Part shown: piece by piece, positions 26,801 through 40,080 of the stretch
Numbering within the stretch: the first letter of the stretch is position 1
Layout of the letters: every line of letters starts with the position of its first letter
NCBI GenBank assembly: GCA_036345935.2
Contig: JADWOT020001141.1
Location: forward strand, 1 to 64,000
Direction: 5' to 3'
Length of the DNA stretch: 64,000 bases
DNA from: Taenia hydatigena
Lineage: Eukaryota > Platyhelminthes > Cestoda > Cyclophyllidea > Taeniidae
Notes under the pieces: generated by a model
What the model saw: only the letters and a program-made list of their open reading frames with translations
Database searches by the model: none
What the model was told of the DNA's origin: nothing
Translations under genes and position numbers: made by a program

Positions 26801-26839
26801 GTCTTTGAAATATGAGGTTATGCGGATGAAATTCTCTTT

Positions 26840-27130
26840 CATTTCCTCATTTTCTTTTCTTTCTCCTTCCAAGCTCATCTAATCACCCGTGACAACAAAT
26901 GCTTCATTGTTCCTCTCCCCCTTGTAAAGTGGTCTCTGTCAATTTCATTTCCCGACAATTGTGCTTGTTTATTTCCCATTTGATAGTTACTCCATCCCTT
27001 CTGAACGCTAGTCCAAAGCAAGCATATTTGGTTAGCTCTATACATATCCATCCTTATTCCTTTATATCTTTGCCGCATTTCCCAAACAACCACATTTATT
27101 TTTTGCATTTCTCTTTCTCCACTGCACCTT
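26840..27130 (+). repeat. Pyrimidine-rich tract
   Basis: The plus strand is strongly enriched in C and T, with many TTTCTTTC-like and TCTCCTTCC-like words. The open frames on both strands here (26875-27135 minus, 26899-27171 plus) follow from this composition and are not taken as genes. Confidence 0.5.
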
Positions 27131-27169
27131 ACCATTGTTGGCCACGCTATAAATGGTCAACTGCTTTAT

Positions 27170-28850
27170 GACTAGTCTTTAGCAGAGAGTTTCAGCATTG
27201 TGCTTCGCAATTGCGTCTTATCAGCGTGACATCATGATATTCAGGGGCAAAGATCTTCATTATAAAGTGACAAAGAAGCAACACGGATTCGTTTTCATCT
27301 AATTCAAACCCACTATTTTGCATCAAGCTTTACAAGTAACAACATCACATAGACTCCATTTACGTGCCTCCAGCACATAAAACAATGCAACGCCGTGTAT
27401 TTGTCTTCGAAATAATTCGTTTAATACTTAATCGTTTAAAGGATGTGAAAACAATATTTTAAAGCTGTGTCTCCATTTTGACAACATAATTCCCTAGAAT
27501 CCAGAAGGCAGCTGCCAATTTTATAGTCAGTGCCTGCTTCACTTAATGCGAGTCCAGCCTCATGGAAAAGCTTTTCAGAATATTTCCTATCTAGCGATTG
27601 TTTAATCCACTTGCGTTGTAACGTGTCAAACGGCTTTACTATGTTTAAGGACAAAGGCGAATGATTTGAGGGAGGTCTCACTGCCCTGTTGACAAAGCAA
27701 AGACACGACGCAAAGGACTTCAGGCACACTAACAGATGTTACTTCAATCCATTCAGCGATATGGCCGCCTACCGAAAACTCTATCTCATCTGACCATTTC
27801 GCTCATCATATTATTCCAATTCACGTATCTGTTTAATTGTAGCACTAGCCTTCACATCCATTCAAAGGTACCGCATGCTGAAATGACAGCGTGCCGCCTT
27901 CTTGGCACATATGCTTCTGTACATAGCAGTTGGAAGCATCTTGTTTTTCCTCCTTAAACACAGCCCTTCTCCTTTATGCTCACTCGACTACTTACAAGAT
28001 ACGCGTTCACCACCTTACTTTTGACAATTCACGGCACACTTAACAGTAGGATTGGAGTACCAAATAGAGACGGTTCTTTGGAGTGCACGCACTCGCGGCA
28101 ATAAGCTGCAACCCAACAAAATTAAGACACTTCCACACCTGCTGAGGTAAACCATGCCATAGCCGCCATTTAATCATAGAAAGTGGGCTGCGATTGCGCA
28201 ATAAAACCTCTCCATCACCAATTCATACATACGTGCTGCAGCGTCTCCAACTTTTCTCTTCCCCGGAGACGAAAAGGGACATCATACTCGGATAGAATGC
28301 ATACACATGTATTTACCATGCCAACGACTCGCTCCACGAAGGTACATCGACTAGGCAAATAGATGTCCCCATCACCGAAATCCGCCACCTATCAAACCAT
28401 TAGCGCATCACAGTCGCCTTCGCCATGTTCAGTGCCCCTTTCTATGCAATCCTCGGCGAAAGTACTGCGTCTTCCATGGTGTAAGCGAATTCCGCATGGG
28501 ATGGGCAATGTGCTAAACATCACGCGTGTCCATGATCAGTGGAAGAAATACGAGCCTAAAAGCGGAATGTCAAGCTTCTGTCAATGATGCGGTACCACGA
28601 CAACTAGTGGCAGAATAATTAAGACTTGACAGTGGTTACCAGTCCGGAATCGACTGTTACATTGCAAACATGCAATGACAAGTCCAACCATTTGCCGCAG
28701 AAAACGAAACTGTACTCTGTACCATCGATTAGTTGATGACCGTTAACATGCGAAAGAATCCTTAAGTCGCACAACTTTCTGTGAAATAAGCTGCGTAGGT
28801 AAAAAATCTGCAGAGACAAGCGCTCCAGACAAATAAGTCGTCCTACTCAC
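27170..28850. other. No gene recognised
   Basis: Intergenic-looking sequence with only short open frames. The best is on the minus strand at 28619-28819 (66 codons), ending next to a CTCTGCAG acceptor-like site. It has no recognisable domain. Confidence 0.3.
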
Positions 28851-28855
28851 TGCAG

Positions 28856-29119
28856 CAATCACACGTGGACGTCATTAAAAATGCCTCTGGAAAGTTATCC
28901 ATGCAAGGGTACGGGCCAATAACTTACGCCTTAGGCCCCAAACGTCAGGCACAGCAATGCTGTGCTGGCGAGTTCCGTGTTCAATGTGCGAATTTTGAAG
29001 ACTACTTTTATTTTCCTCTTATCAGGGTTGACAATCACCGCCCAATTCACCATCCCTTTTTCAACGACAAAATAAGCTTTCTTGTCATGTCAACTTTAAT
29101 CTCACACTTGTCATTTTAG
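28856..29119 (+). CDS. Possible terminal exon, unknown protein
   Basis: An acceptor-like CACTGCAG ends at 28855. The frame after it stays open for 87 codons, from QSHVDVIKNASG to a TAG/TGA-rich end at 29119. Twin cysteines (QQCCAG) and a further Cys are visible. No family is recognised and no upstream exon with a matching phase was found. It could be chance open sequence. Confidence 0.2.
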   Translation, partial: QSHVDVIKNASGKLSMQGYGPITYALGPKRQAQQCCAGEFRVQCANFEDYFYFPLIRVDNHRPIHHPFFNDKISFLVMSTLISHLSF

Positions 29120-29344
29120 CTTGCGCCTATGTGACTGTCCAATGCTCGTGCCGAACGGGGCGACACCTATCTTGATGCCATTAAATACGCGGGTACTGTC
29201 CATGACGTGATGCACATCACAAGACCAAGGAGGCACCCCATTTTCCATTATCCCACAGATTCGTCAAATGCCAGTCCGCAGCCATTGTAAGCCCATAGTA
29301 TCCTAAAAGAAAAAAGGTCGAGGGGTGAAAGCCCAACACACTGC

Positions 29345-29462
29345 AGGAAAGAGAGGAAAAATCTGCTGGCATGGCCCGGAGAGCAGCCTACGCAGCTAGG
29401 GCAATACGGCCACCTCTGGCCCTGACCGAAACCGGTAGTTCAAACAAGCAAAGCACTACACC
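29345..29462 (+). repeat. SINE-like repeat, copy 3
   Basis: Same core as the other copies (GGCATGGCCCGGAGAGC, GCTAGGGCAATACGGCCACC, GGTAGTTCAAACAAGC). The 5' part is poorly conserved. It lies outside the palindrome. Confidence 0.7.
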
Positions 29463-30290
29463 TCAGTTCTCAGCATTTGATACTCCGCCGAAAGCATATT
29501 TCCGCACAATTACTGGTTATATACGTTGTTCATAAGAAGTGCAGCCAAAAGTTTATTGAGGTTTTCCAAAATTTATCGAAACAAGGCTCCTCAAACTAAA
29601 ACGCCTAAAGGTATTAGAAAATCGACACGAATGCGAATTTAAAGCGAACCGCCTTAAAAGAGTCCCATATGAGAAGCAAACGCAATTACTTTATGTCACT
29701 ATAAAGCAATATTAATTTGTTATAACCGGCTAAATATAGTTTTTTTATTTAGTTAAACAATTGTAATAATGTAATCATGCGGATAAAACTGATATGCATG
29801 CGCACATTAGTATCTTTTTGCCAATCAAAATATGAAATAATCTACCCTTAACTATGCTTCTTATGAGTCAATTAATGTAGTAGACATTGAAACTTATTGA
29901 GTTATAGCAGAATGGTTATTGCATAATTTAGTTGTGCGAAAAATTAGTTTGATTTACTGTGCTAGAATAGTCGGTTTTCTCAAAATAGTACTTGGAATCA
30001 AAGGTTATTGTAATACTTGTATTCTTTAAATGCGCTTTGTAGGCCAGAGGCGGAAAAAACAATTTGAGCTTAGTGGCGGAGCAGTGTGGCGACTCACAGG
30101 AGCGTGATTTATCCCCGGCCTCGCTGTGCTATCGCCCTCCTGTAATAAATGTCGGATCGTGTTTCGTCTTCTAATAACAAGGGTGGTCAGGAGGAAGAAG
30201 AGGAGCCCTCTACAGTTATCCTGAGCTTTTCGTTTACTATTTTCTGTGCTGTATGTGTGGCAGTGTTAAAGTATGATTGTGGCGTCCAGA

Positions 30291-30470
30291 GGCTTCCTTG
30301 GGGCAAAAGAAGCTAGAATGCCAGGATAGAATATATATATATATATATTGCATGGGCAGAGGGAATTAATCTGCAGGAATAGTCCGGAGGCTAGCCACCG
30401 TAGCTAGGGCAATATGGCCACCTCTGTGACCCTGACCAAGACTGGTAGTTCAAACAAACAAAGTATTATC
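30291..30470 (+). repeat. SINE-like repeat, copy 4
   Basis: Contains the 5' part (GGCAAAAGAAGCTAGAATGCC), an expanded AT dinucleotide tract at 30331-30348, and the core GCTAGGGCAATATGGCCACC with tail GGTAGTTCAAACAAAC. The AT tract occupies the place of the AATATATGTAT segment in copy 2, so the microsatellite grew inside the element. Confidence 0.72.
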
Positions 30471-33400
30471 ACAAAACTAAAGGGAACACAATTAAGCTGT
30501 TCTTTTATAAGAGAATGGAGTGTTTTAGTGTGGCCACGTTTTCTTAAAGTGCTTGGCATTGTCAAACTCAGGCTTATGTCAGTGAGTTGGCCAGAACAAA
30601 TGCGTAATCTAGAGAAATTGACGTCTGAGTTACTGGCATGGTAACTACGCCTTAGATATTTTCAGATTCTCAGAAATGGAGTTGGTGCCTGATGTGAGCT
30701 GAGGGAAGGCCTTGAGAGGACGGAGATGGTATGCAGTCTTTTGTTGAATCAGCTTGTCAAAGCGACAAATTTGCCCTTTGCTGCTAACTGTGGCACACTG
30801 CATGTCACGTATTTCGTGAACTTACCTTAGAAGATAGCTATAGTTTCTTCTTTCTCTGTCAAGAAATGCGGTAGCTTTACTCCCTCTACATTGTTCTAGC
30901 ATTAAACTACCCTCGTCATCCCATGGATGCATTCATGCTCAAACCACCATCTCCATGCCACCACTTCATAGTAGTGCTCAATTTAAGCGCTGTGTTCTTA
31001 ACACTGCCCTACCGGTGGTAATTGAAGGCGTACAAGCTTCATTTGTGTGCCATGGAAAGTGCTTATGAGGTCATTCATTGCCAAAACTATATCAATTCAT
31101 TCGTTGCCTAGCCCTTCCTTCAGCCTCACCGCTTCTGTCCAGCTGACGGTCTTTGCGGCTGCGCCTATAGCTGAAACGCTATTTCTACTTAATTGCTGCT
31201 CAGTAGAGGTATTTGTTCGTGATTCCTCATATTGTTGTTACCAGCGCTGTAGACGGCTCTTCCTTCCTCCTCTTCTACCACTCTTGCCATGAGAAAGTTG
31301 AATATTTTCAGATATATTTATCATATGCGGGAGGAAGACATGCAGTAACTGCGCCTCAGACCCTGGAAAGCGACTATGTTGTCCTCCCATCTCTAGCCTA
31401 CAAGGCACATTTAAAGAACACAAATATCACAACCTTTGTAAAAATACAGGGCTCATTAGCGCGGATCGGCATGCCAACGGCTAACTCGCAAGCGCATGCA
31501 CACTTGCCATATGATCTGTGGGCGGTCCATCTTCTTGGGTGTGCTTGACTGTCACCGTGTAAATCTTTCATGTGAAGGCTTGCAACACTAGAAAAGTGTT
31601 CTTGCTTGAATTACTTATTAATAAAGTTGCGTATCATGAATTCAGGGATAACATTAACTCAAATGGCTTCAAATTTTGCTAGTCCGAAAAGCTTTAGGGC
31701 AGTCGGATTTTAAATATCCTGATAAAAATTCCGTCTAGATTTTTTTGTTCAGATTCTAGCAATCGTCATATTTTGCGTAAAGCCTAGTAAATTTGTAAAG
31801 AAGCATTAAAATTACCCGTGCCGGTTAAAAAATGCAGCGGTAATGCGAGGTGAACAAACCTTTCTCATCGAGATAGGTGTGAAAAAGATCCCACCATTTT
31901 ATCATGCCTTCCTTCTTAGACAGCAAGCGCATCAACCCATCTCAATCGCTAATTCTTCAAGAATAACCTTTGTGCACGGGCTTGTCTGATGCCATAAAAT
32001 GGATGACTGTCATTTTTTAGGGCAATAGAATCGGGGGAGCACTTTAGTGAATGGTACTTTTCACTATCACACTTCATCCAGACGCTGTATAACAGGCATT
32101 AAGTAAAGCCTCAGCGTCAGAGGTATAGGGCAGGCTTTGGCTTGTAGATTAGCTTAGCTCATCTTAAATTTTCCAAGCCAATCCAACCCTCTGCGCCATT
32201 TTGATCTTAGGTAGGGAGAGGACACTTTGTTTGCTCAAGTTAGTCATCAGCGCCACCAGTAAACCAACCCGATCCATGTACTGTAGCGGCGCGTGCTTTA
32301 GTGTAAGCCATTCAGTTAAGAGTGTGTTTCCTACTGACTCCTTGCATGTGACGCTAACCCAAGCCACACGCGTGCGCGAAGTCGTTGGTCTGCGTCTATG
32401 CGGTCTTCAGCCCAATCACAATACGTTGGCATTAAACTAAGGAAGACTATCTGTTCCTATGCTTAGCATTGAGAAAATGTTCTGGTATCATTAAGGATAG
32501 CAGAGGCATTACCAGCTCTAGGGCAGAAGGCAACCTATGTGGTAGAATTAATCCATGCAAATCCTCCACTGATGCCATCATTCTCATTTCCAGTAGACTA
32601 AGACATCAGTTAAACGCAGTCAAGCTTACAAGCACCTTATAGTCTATTTCTTATTAAGTTAACGTTGAGAATAGGATGATATGCCGCATGTTCAACACTC
32701 TACCCTGCTTCCAACTTGCGAATCCAAAGCGTCAGCATTTAAGCCAAGTCTACATCTGCATTCACATCCTCTGAGAAGAAGATGGACATCTCCACGACAA
32801 ATTGAATACCCACTAGCGTGCCTCTTCAGTTATACAGAAATTATGTTTACGCTTAACCGACTTTGCATCTGCTTGCATGGCCCTGTTCTGTTACTCGACT
32901 AGAACTCATCGTTGGGCTCACAATGAGAGATACTCTAATGTGAGTATGCAGACGGAGGTTTGGTTGCCAGGACAATGTTGTAATGCCGCCTGACGCGTCG
33001 TCTTCTCGACCTGCAATCAGTTAGCGAGTGATGTTTATCCACGCCATAACCGACTGCATTTTTTAATGTTACAGAATGCAATTTGCAAAGTCTAATTAGG
33101 CTGCGTAATCGTTTAATTTTACGTAGCAGCTAAGTAAAAAGACATATCACCACCAATATTAAGAACAGTCTAGTCGACTGAGTTGCAGGCATAACTGAAG
33201 CTCAGATCTAGCAAAGATGAGTATATTAGTATGGTCAGAAATGCTTTGAAATCGGAATATGTGCATTTAAGCTAAGGGCATGATAATGCACAAAAGCAGG
33301 TCAAAATAAAGGAAAATTTAGGCACTTGGCAATATTCGAATATTCATATTTCGGCCTCGCTGACAGTTCCTCTTTGATGGAATTGTGCGAGGTCCTATGA

Positions 33401-36290
33401 GTCGTGCAGAGATTTAGTGACAAGCGTTGATATCTGTGAGTTGCAGACGAGATATCTCACTGCCCATTCCTTTGCCCAATCTGATATTTGCGCTCATTTG
33501 AAGTCTTGGCAATGGAATTTAATGCGTATGGGCTCATAGCTTGGGGTTTAATAGGTAAACAAATCAAAGGACAAATACAAAGATGCAAACATCAAACCAA
33601 CTACAGTAGCCCATCCGTAAGTTCGGAATCTCTCAAACTACATCAAACATAAGATGCGATATTCAGTGACCCAAATAAGGGATTGGAATCAAGGCGTAAA
33701 AGGAAGGCCCTGGCATGCACTCATGATGCCTTAAATATGTAGCCATGTAAAAAATGCGAAAAATAAATCATCAGCTAGCAGCTTAATAAAGGCTGCGTCA
33801 CTTAACTGCTACATTGACTGCAGCACCTACTGAGGGCGAGACAGTACAAACGCCGGCTGTCAAAATGTGAGGCAGCAGAGGTAGTGGCTGGGTAGACGCA
33901 GGATCGCATGGTAGGCTAGAGACCCCTTAGACAACTTGAGGTCGGCACATTACAAATGACAACAACCTAGGCCTAAGAGAAGCGGTAAGTTATTGAAAGA
34001 ATATTAATGGCATAATGGAGGTTGGTCGCAAGTCAATGGTAATAGTAGTCCTCAGCACTTGTTCATTGTTGCGCATAGTCATTGGCGCGTCTGCATTACC
34101 GCACGTTAAATTGTGAGTGCATGAGTTGCGGCTACTGCGATCTTAGACAAAAGTCGATTTGGGCATGTCACCATCGTAAAAAGGTTACGAGTTCATTTTT
34201 GGGCCGCTAATTACCTTACGCATCAATGCAAATGAGAAATGTTACTACACTTTTCTTTACGTTAATGCCAAGCGCATGTAGAGCAGAGGTCGCAAAAAGC
34301 ATCCTTTACAGACAGGCTCTCCATTGTAATAACGGGAAATGGCCCGCCGTCATGGCTGGGAGTTACTGAGGCCTAATCCACCAAATGTGATTAGTTGTAA
34401 CCTAAGTTAGCCCCATCGTCTGATAAATTAAATATCAAAAGCCGCAACCCTTGTCTTAGTTCGCCTCTTGCACGTTGTAAAACCACACTTTATGCATTTA
34501 GCTGATTATCTTGTACAAAGGACAGAGCTTGTGCACCTTCCTGCAGCCTTATTTAAATGCACTTGATGCTCTTTTTGGAATACAAATAACATGCCAACTT
34601 CATAAAGCATCATTCTTAGTCTTACGAAATAAGTATTAGTAAAGAAGCAAAATATTTGCCGTAATAAACACGTTGTATGTGATACGAATGAGTTATAGCA
34701 AACCACAACAGAAAAAAACAATTATAAATCGGCGAATGACTAAAACATGGGGACGCGATCAATCAGGTAGAACGTTGCATTAACCAAATGATGCACAAAG
34801 GCATGAATAAAATCTGCATGCAGATTAACTCTAAATGCTGGGAGCCGTGTTGAATGTATCAAGGCAAGAGCAATAGTTAAAGCAAAACCACCCAAATATT
34901 ACTCGAACTGGCAGTCATGCAACACACTAGCGATAGCGAACGCCACACACCCAAATGATAACCCCACAGGCAAAGCAAAGCAAATGAATCTCATAAGTCG
35001 ATTATTAAAATTGGAACTTTGTGCATAGTAGATTAATGACAATACGATAGCGCTTAAATTAGGTCACAAAATCGGCAAGGACTAGAGGAAAGGGCTGCAA
35101 GGTAAATCGGTCGTTTACTAGACAAAGGCAAAGGCGAGATACATCATTTTTGATCAGCTACTATAACAAAACGATATTTTTAAAAGCACTGTGCTATGAG
35201 TATTAACAGTCTGTAAGATCTGTAGCGCAAAAAAGTTCTGCCCCTGGAGCACCTTAGCTGAACCCTTAAACTCTTCTCCCCTGAAGCCTATTCATCAATT
35301 CCATGTATCGTACTCTGTGCACCTACAGCTTTGTAAATGGACGCACTGCGTTCAACATAGAACGTGGAAATCTTAGGGCACATAATCTTATACACACTTC
35401 TGCTTTGCTTGGTTGCTCTGTCTAGGCACACATTCACACTTATCACCCGTCAAGATGACGAATGCTGGTTAACCAGGTCCAATCCACTGCACTCTTGTAG
35501 GAGATAAAAATGAGCAGGTTAAAGCAGGTTAGGGCAAAATTTATTAGGAACTTATTTTAATAAGGGACCATGTAAGTTGATGAAAACCTGCGATATCAAC
35601 AAAGTGACATATCTAACGGGCCACACAATTTAGCTTTTAGGGATGGGCGAGAATACACCTTAATGATGGCGGTCCGACACGCAGAAGAATAGAGAATTGC
35701 GGTGAGTATGGTTTTGTGGGAGCTATGATTCAGTCCTCAGAAACGAATCCAAAGGTTCACAATTTTACTAGTTGGCATGAAACCTAAGAAAATCTATCGG
35801 AATCCGGTAAGATAAATAAATGCAATGTAAAAAGTATTAGACAGTGATAAGTGGCTACTGCAAATAGCAAACAGCGCAGTTGTGTACCGTGTTTGCATGC
35901 ATTTTAAATAAGCCTATTCGAAATGATGTAACCGCTCCGTGCGATTCCCTGTACTCGCACAAATTTCATAATCTCTGAGCATGTGTTTTCCTATTTCTCT
36001 TCAAAAAGTGCCTAAAGAGCATGCAAGTAGGTATCGAGATCAAACGGGGAAGTTGAGAAGGTAAGGAAGTCAAATTACAGCATTATTTCTGCACAGCAGT
36101 CTGTTGCATTTATATCGTCAACCCACAGTTCAGCTAGGGTGGGAAATACGTTTACCTTAAAGACACCTAACAGTGCGGTATCTTTATGTCCTGCTTGAGA
36201 CACCCAGCATAACTTCGCAATGAACGCAAGGGTGCCACCTTCGAGCCGATACCTCGTGTGGTAATAACGCTAAGGAAAGTTTTTTAACTC
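30470..36290. other. Long stretch without a supported gene
   Basis: Nearly 6 kb of ordinary-looking non-coding sequence. The longest frame is plus 31213-31548 (111 codons), without a recognisable domain or clear splice sites. No repeat family was recognised apart from the SINE-like copy at its left edge. Confidence 0.35.
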
Positions 36291-36296
36291 TTTATT
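36291..36296 (-). terminator. Possible polyadenylation signal of the Gln-rich gene
   Basis: AATAAA on the minus strand, about 270 bases after the stop codon at 36563-36565. The spacing is reasonable for a 3' UTR, but the hexamer is common in AT-rich DNA. Confidence 0.35.
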
Positions 36297-36562
36297 TTTG
36301 CAATATACGGCATCAATTTATGAATGTTTTCGGAGTAATAAGGTAGCATTAAGGTCCAAACTTGACGTTTTCTACTCCAAAGCTTGCCCTCATATGTAGT
36401 TTTAAAAGTTCGATTCGCCTTTTTGTTTCCTTTTATCTGTGATTAAGCTTTCCAACAAGTCGCTGTAGAATATTGCCAAGGTTGAATAAATCACTGCCCC
36501 ATTGCAGTTAAAAACCGGACAACATTGGTGTTACATCTACACAGACAAGTCATCGCTCACAA

Positions 36563-38213
36563 TTATATTGAATGTCTCCTTGTTTCGAGAAAGATAGCAC
36601 CCGCCGGTTTCCTTGCAACTTGGGCAGGGTATTGAGCAGCCGATGCTGTTGAAGGCAAAAGACGATAATGCGTTAAGGAGATTTTCTAAACGTGAGCAAA
36701 TAAAAGTAGAAGCATAAACTCACCATACCCAAACTGCGGATTGATGCACACAGGTAGGTGGGTGGCTAAAATTGATGTATGATGGTGAATGGCTATAAAC
36801 ACATAACTTCCGCAGCAAAGGACGGCAAACGACAACTCACCTGCGCTATTATAGGGAGTGCTTGGCATTGTAAGTTGCACATTCCAACTCGGGAAAAATT
36901 GGTTGTTCTGAAGTACTTTAGTAGCAAGATATTGCTGTTGCTGCTGCAGCATGAGTTGCTGTGTGTTGTGTTGAGCCACCATGTATGAATTAGACTGCAC
37001 CACCAAGGGATTTTTTTGCGGCTTCGTTATTGGCTCCTAGCGCAGCAATCGTGTTGCTGATGGCTGGTGTAGCGTTGTTGGTTATAGCAACAGCTGCAGG
37101 ATTCGGCCATACTGGGAACGAAATCGCTGCACTTGGCAGGATCTGTGCAACTGCTGCGGGACCCTGCAATGGTAGAACAGCCCTTTAATCTCAGCCTTTG
37201 ACTACATATGCAACCTTCGGAAGCATTTGAGTTGTCAGCCACCGAATAAGGCCTTGCGCATATAGTAGAAGCATAATTTTCTTAGCTAATCCTCAAACGA
37301 ATGTGCTTACGGATTGTAGCGTCGGAAGACAATGGCCGAGGTCACTGCCAAGTGGAGCAGTAACGGTCATGGGGCAATTTACTTCAAAATTTGTGGTAAG
37401 CTGTGCAATATTATGACCTCCGAGAGAGATCACAGCTGGATTCAAACTTCGGTTCGATGGTAACATGCAGCCATTGAGTAGAGGCATCGATCCAGCTGCT
37501 TCCATGTTTCTTTCGTAAGGTGCACCAGTAGCCACTTTCGGCGGCAAATTATCTGGGTTCTATCAAAGGCAATCATCATTGTTAAACACGATGAAATACG
37601 GATAGGTCACGGCCGTACTGCAGCCCAATTCCATGTACTTACGGATACTGAGGAAATCCCATCTGCAAGATTCGACGGGTTAGGTTCTCTTGGGCCAAAC
37701 GAATCTATCCAGGCATGATCTTTGTTTTATTTGAATGTAATTGTGAAATAAAGCAAAATTGACGTCAGTGGAAGAAGAAAATATATAAAATAATTTTCTT
37801 CCTTCACGGCTTCTAAACTTGCATAGCATGCTTACTCTTTCAGTAGTAGATAGGCCTTCCTATTTAATACTGACGAAATCAGTCATGACTTTTGCACACC
37901 AAAAGTAGTAGTAGACACGACAGCATATTATTGGTTGCAAGACTGCTGAGTCTGCCATCATGCAAATAACCTAAATTTAAATTCTTGCCTATCACTACCT
38001 TATTATCTAGCATCAAAGTGTCAGGAAAGGGAATAATTTGACACATACACGCACAAACGGAGTGGATTTACAAAAGAATGAAGTGTATGACTCTAAGAAC
38101 ATACCATTTAACGAGGACACTATAAATGTGAAGCACTCACTGGAACTTCTGCCCTCCTGAACTTGAGATGCAACATTAGAGTTGGAATTGGCTGATTCCG
38201 CTGTACGATTCAT
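36563..38213 (-). CDS. Gln/Asn-rich low-complexity protein, 5 exons, frame broken in exon 4
   Basis: Exons in reading order are 38141-38213, 37643-37719, 37311-37559, 36841-37163 and 36563-36645. The donors are GTGAGT, GTAAGT, GTAAGC and GTGAGT. Acceptors end in AG, the clearest being CCATTGCAG and CCTTCAACAG. Junction phases are 1, 0, 0 and 1 and agree throughout, provided one base is removed from exon 4. The product would be about 267 residues: a Ser/Asn-rich start (MNRTAESANSNSN), a middle rich in Pro, Leu and Asn, an Ala/Ile segment (PAAVAITNNATPAISNTIAA), a Gln tract (LMLQQQQQYLATKV), and a basic C-terminus ending RRHSI. No folded domain, signal peptide or membrane segment is seen. Such composition is common in transcription or RNA-binding cofactors; that role is inference. 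The frame is open upstream of the ATG to 38318, so further 5' exons are possible. As written, a run of seven A (37011-37017) shifts the frame and leads to a stop about nine codons later. Confidence 0.6.
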
Positions 38214-38319
38214 GCGTGTAGGAATGCAGTACAATGAAAAACTCAGGGCTGCGTGTCGCCCAACACGGAATTTGGACCTGAGTGGTGCTGCTACTACACA
38301 GCTTTTATATTTATACATT

Positions 38320-39900
38320 TCTTTGGTGTGTCCGTTGTCCGTATTCTAAGCGCTTATTCGCTAATGGATGATTCACAACCCGACTCTAGTGCATTATTGG
38401 TTTGGAGTGATCAATGAGAGAATGAGACATCTGATTGGACATGCCCATGAGTCTGCACAACTTTTGGGGCAGCGCCTCGTGCCTTGCGTTATGGATAAGC
38501 AAGTTAACTTTCTACATAACTTTGGCCTACTTAGTGTCAAAACTAGTGGTTTTATCGCGTTTGTCATAAACTAAAAAAGACTACTAGTATTTCTGTTTGT
38601 TTTATATGACCTTACTCAATAAATGGGTAATGGAATGCCCTTTTTGTGATGATTTGGCGCATAAACGCGGTCTACGATGGGTAAGACTCTTAAGTCGGCT
38701 GCTGAACTTGGTACTGTCTCTTAGCAAAAGCAGCGAAATGGCATTTGGTGTTACGCTAATTTTATCCCTTAGGGCGGACAAATTCACATCCACGTGAAGT
38801 TGACCTAAGAACAAGTAGGACAAAAACGTGGTTCGGAACTTTTCTGGGATCTTTGATTCGGCTTCCACCAGTGAAGTACAAATGCGCATTATCTCGAACA
38901 ATTCTTGTTGATTTGGGGAAGCAAGTTAGCCCGAATATAGAAAAGGAAGTGTGAAAAGAATCAAACACAGTGATAAGTAATCACTGTTAATAATAAACGT
39001 CCTATTTTTGCAAGAAAATTCTAGTGCAGATTGTAGCAACACACTCTTGGGATTTGGCCACACTAGAAATTCCCTTCTCACGACTTATGTGAAAACATCT
39101 TGGTATTTATCTTGTACAAAAGGCAGGGGTACTTCCATCTATGCGTACACTCTACCATTTGAACTAGTCCATGGGGACGTTAAACGTAAAATTACCTGAA
39201 GTTACGGCATTTTCACGTCCAGCTTAAAGCATCTAAAATATTTCTGGGTTTGATGTAAGGATGCCATCTTCGAGCGGAGATCAAAATACGCCTGACAGGA
39301 TCTGCGTTGTGATATCTTTTATGCAAATTACTTTAAAAGTTTGTTCATCCGATTTATGGTACAAGCATATACGTGTTACTCGAGTAATCGATTGGCATTA
39401 AAGATCATAATGAGCTTCTTCGCCCCAAATTAAGCGCATTTAAGTGCCAATTATAAGAAAACGATAAGTCTATATCCTTTTTTGGAAAAATTCTAAGAGC
39501 AGGATTTATTTTGTGACATGCACAAGTGCTTATTTGGAATTGATTTTCTTTTTTTTTGACACGATGAACTAATTAACGCTTAATGGCGTAACGCTAAAGG
39601 AGAATAAAGCCATGAAAATTAGACTCATAATTCCAAACAAATTATCTCTGCTGAGGAAACACCGTAAAAATCTAGTTGGCGAGACTTGTTAAAGTCAGTT
39701 GCTGACTAATTTTAGCTACGACGCGATGATTACAATGGCATACGACGCTGTGGAAAACTAGATAAATGTATGCAACACTTCCACCTCCATTTCCCAGCCT
39801 CGTATCCCCCATCTGAATGGGATCTATGTAGATGGCCAAATAGTGGTGAATTGAGAACGCCGTTATGCACTTAACCTGGATAATGTATCAATGGAAAGAA
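38320..39900. other. No supported gene; weak coding-like segment
   Basis: Plus 39008-39199 is an open frame of 63 codons following an AG (NSSADCSNTLLGFG at its start), with no recognised family. Several overlapping short frames at 38602-38968 on both strands cancel each other as evidence. Upstream exons of the minus-strand Gln-rich gene could lie here, but none could be placed. Confidence 0.25.
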
Positions 39901-39924
39901 TCTGACAAAGGGCAAGCTTCACCT

Positions 39925-40080
39925 CTCATGAGCGATTAAACTTCAATGAAATCGCTATGAAATGCTGTCCAGTCATAAATAGCACACAGTTTGCCAAATT
40001 GAACTAAAATGTCATTCCATTCGAACAGACGAGTCATCACTAACAGATAAGATTAACGTCCCTGTATTCTGAGGAAGACT
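39925..40080 (-). repeat. Diverged relic of the 3' end of the Gln-rich gene
   Basis: Resembles 36444-36600, which covers the last coding bases and early 3' UTR of the five-exon gene. Shared blocks include ACAGACGAGTCATCACTAAC against ACAGACAAGTCATCGCTCAC and an upstream GATTAA-CTT block about 95 bases away. Identity is roughly 55-60% by eye. The segment no longer has a usable reading frame. Confidence 0.4.

Noticed and set aside
36400..36430. tRNA B-box-like word (GTTCGATTC) near 36.41 kb
   Set aside because: No cloverleaf stems or A box at the proper distance.
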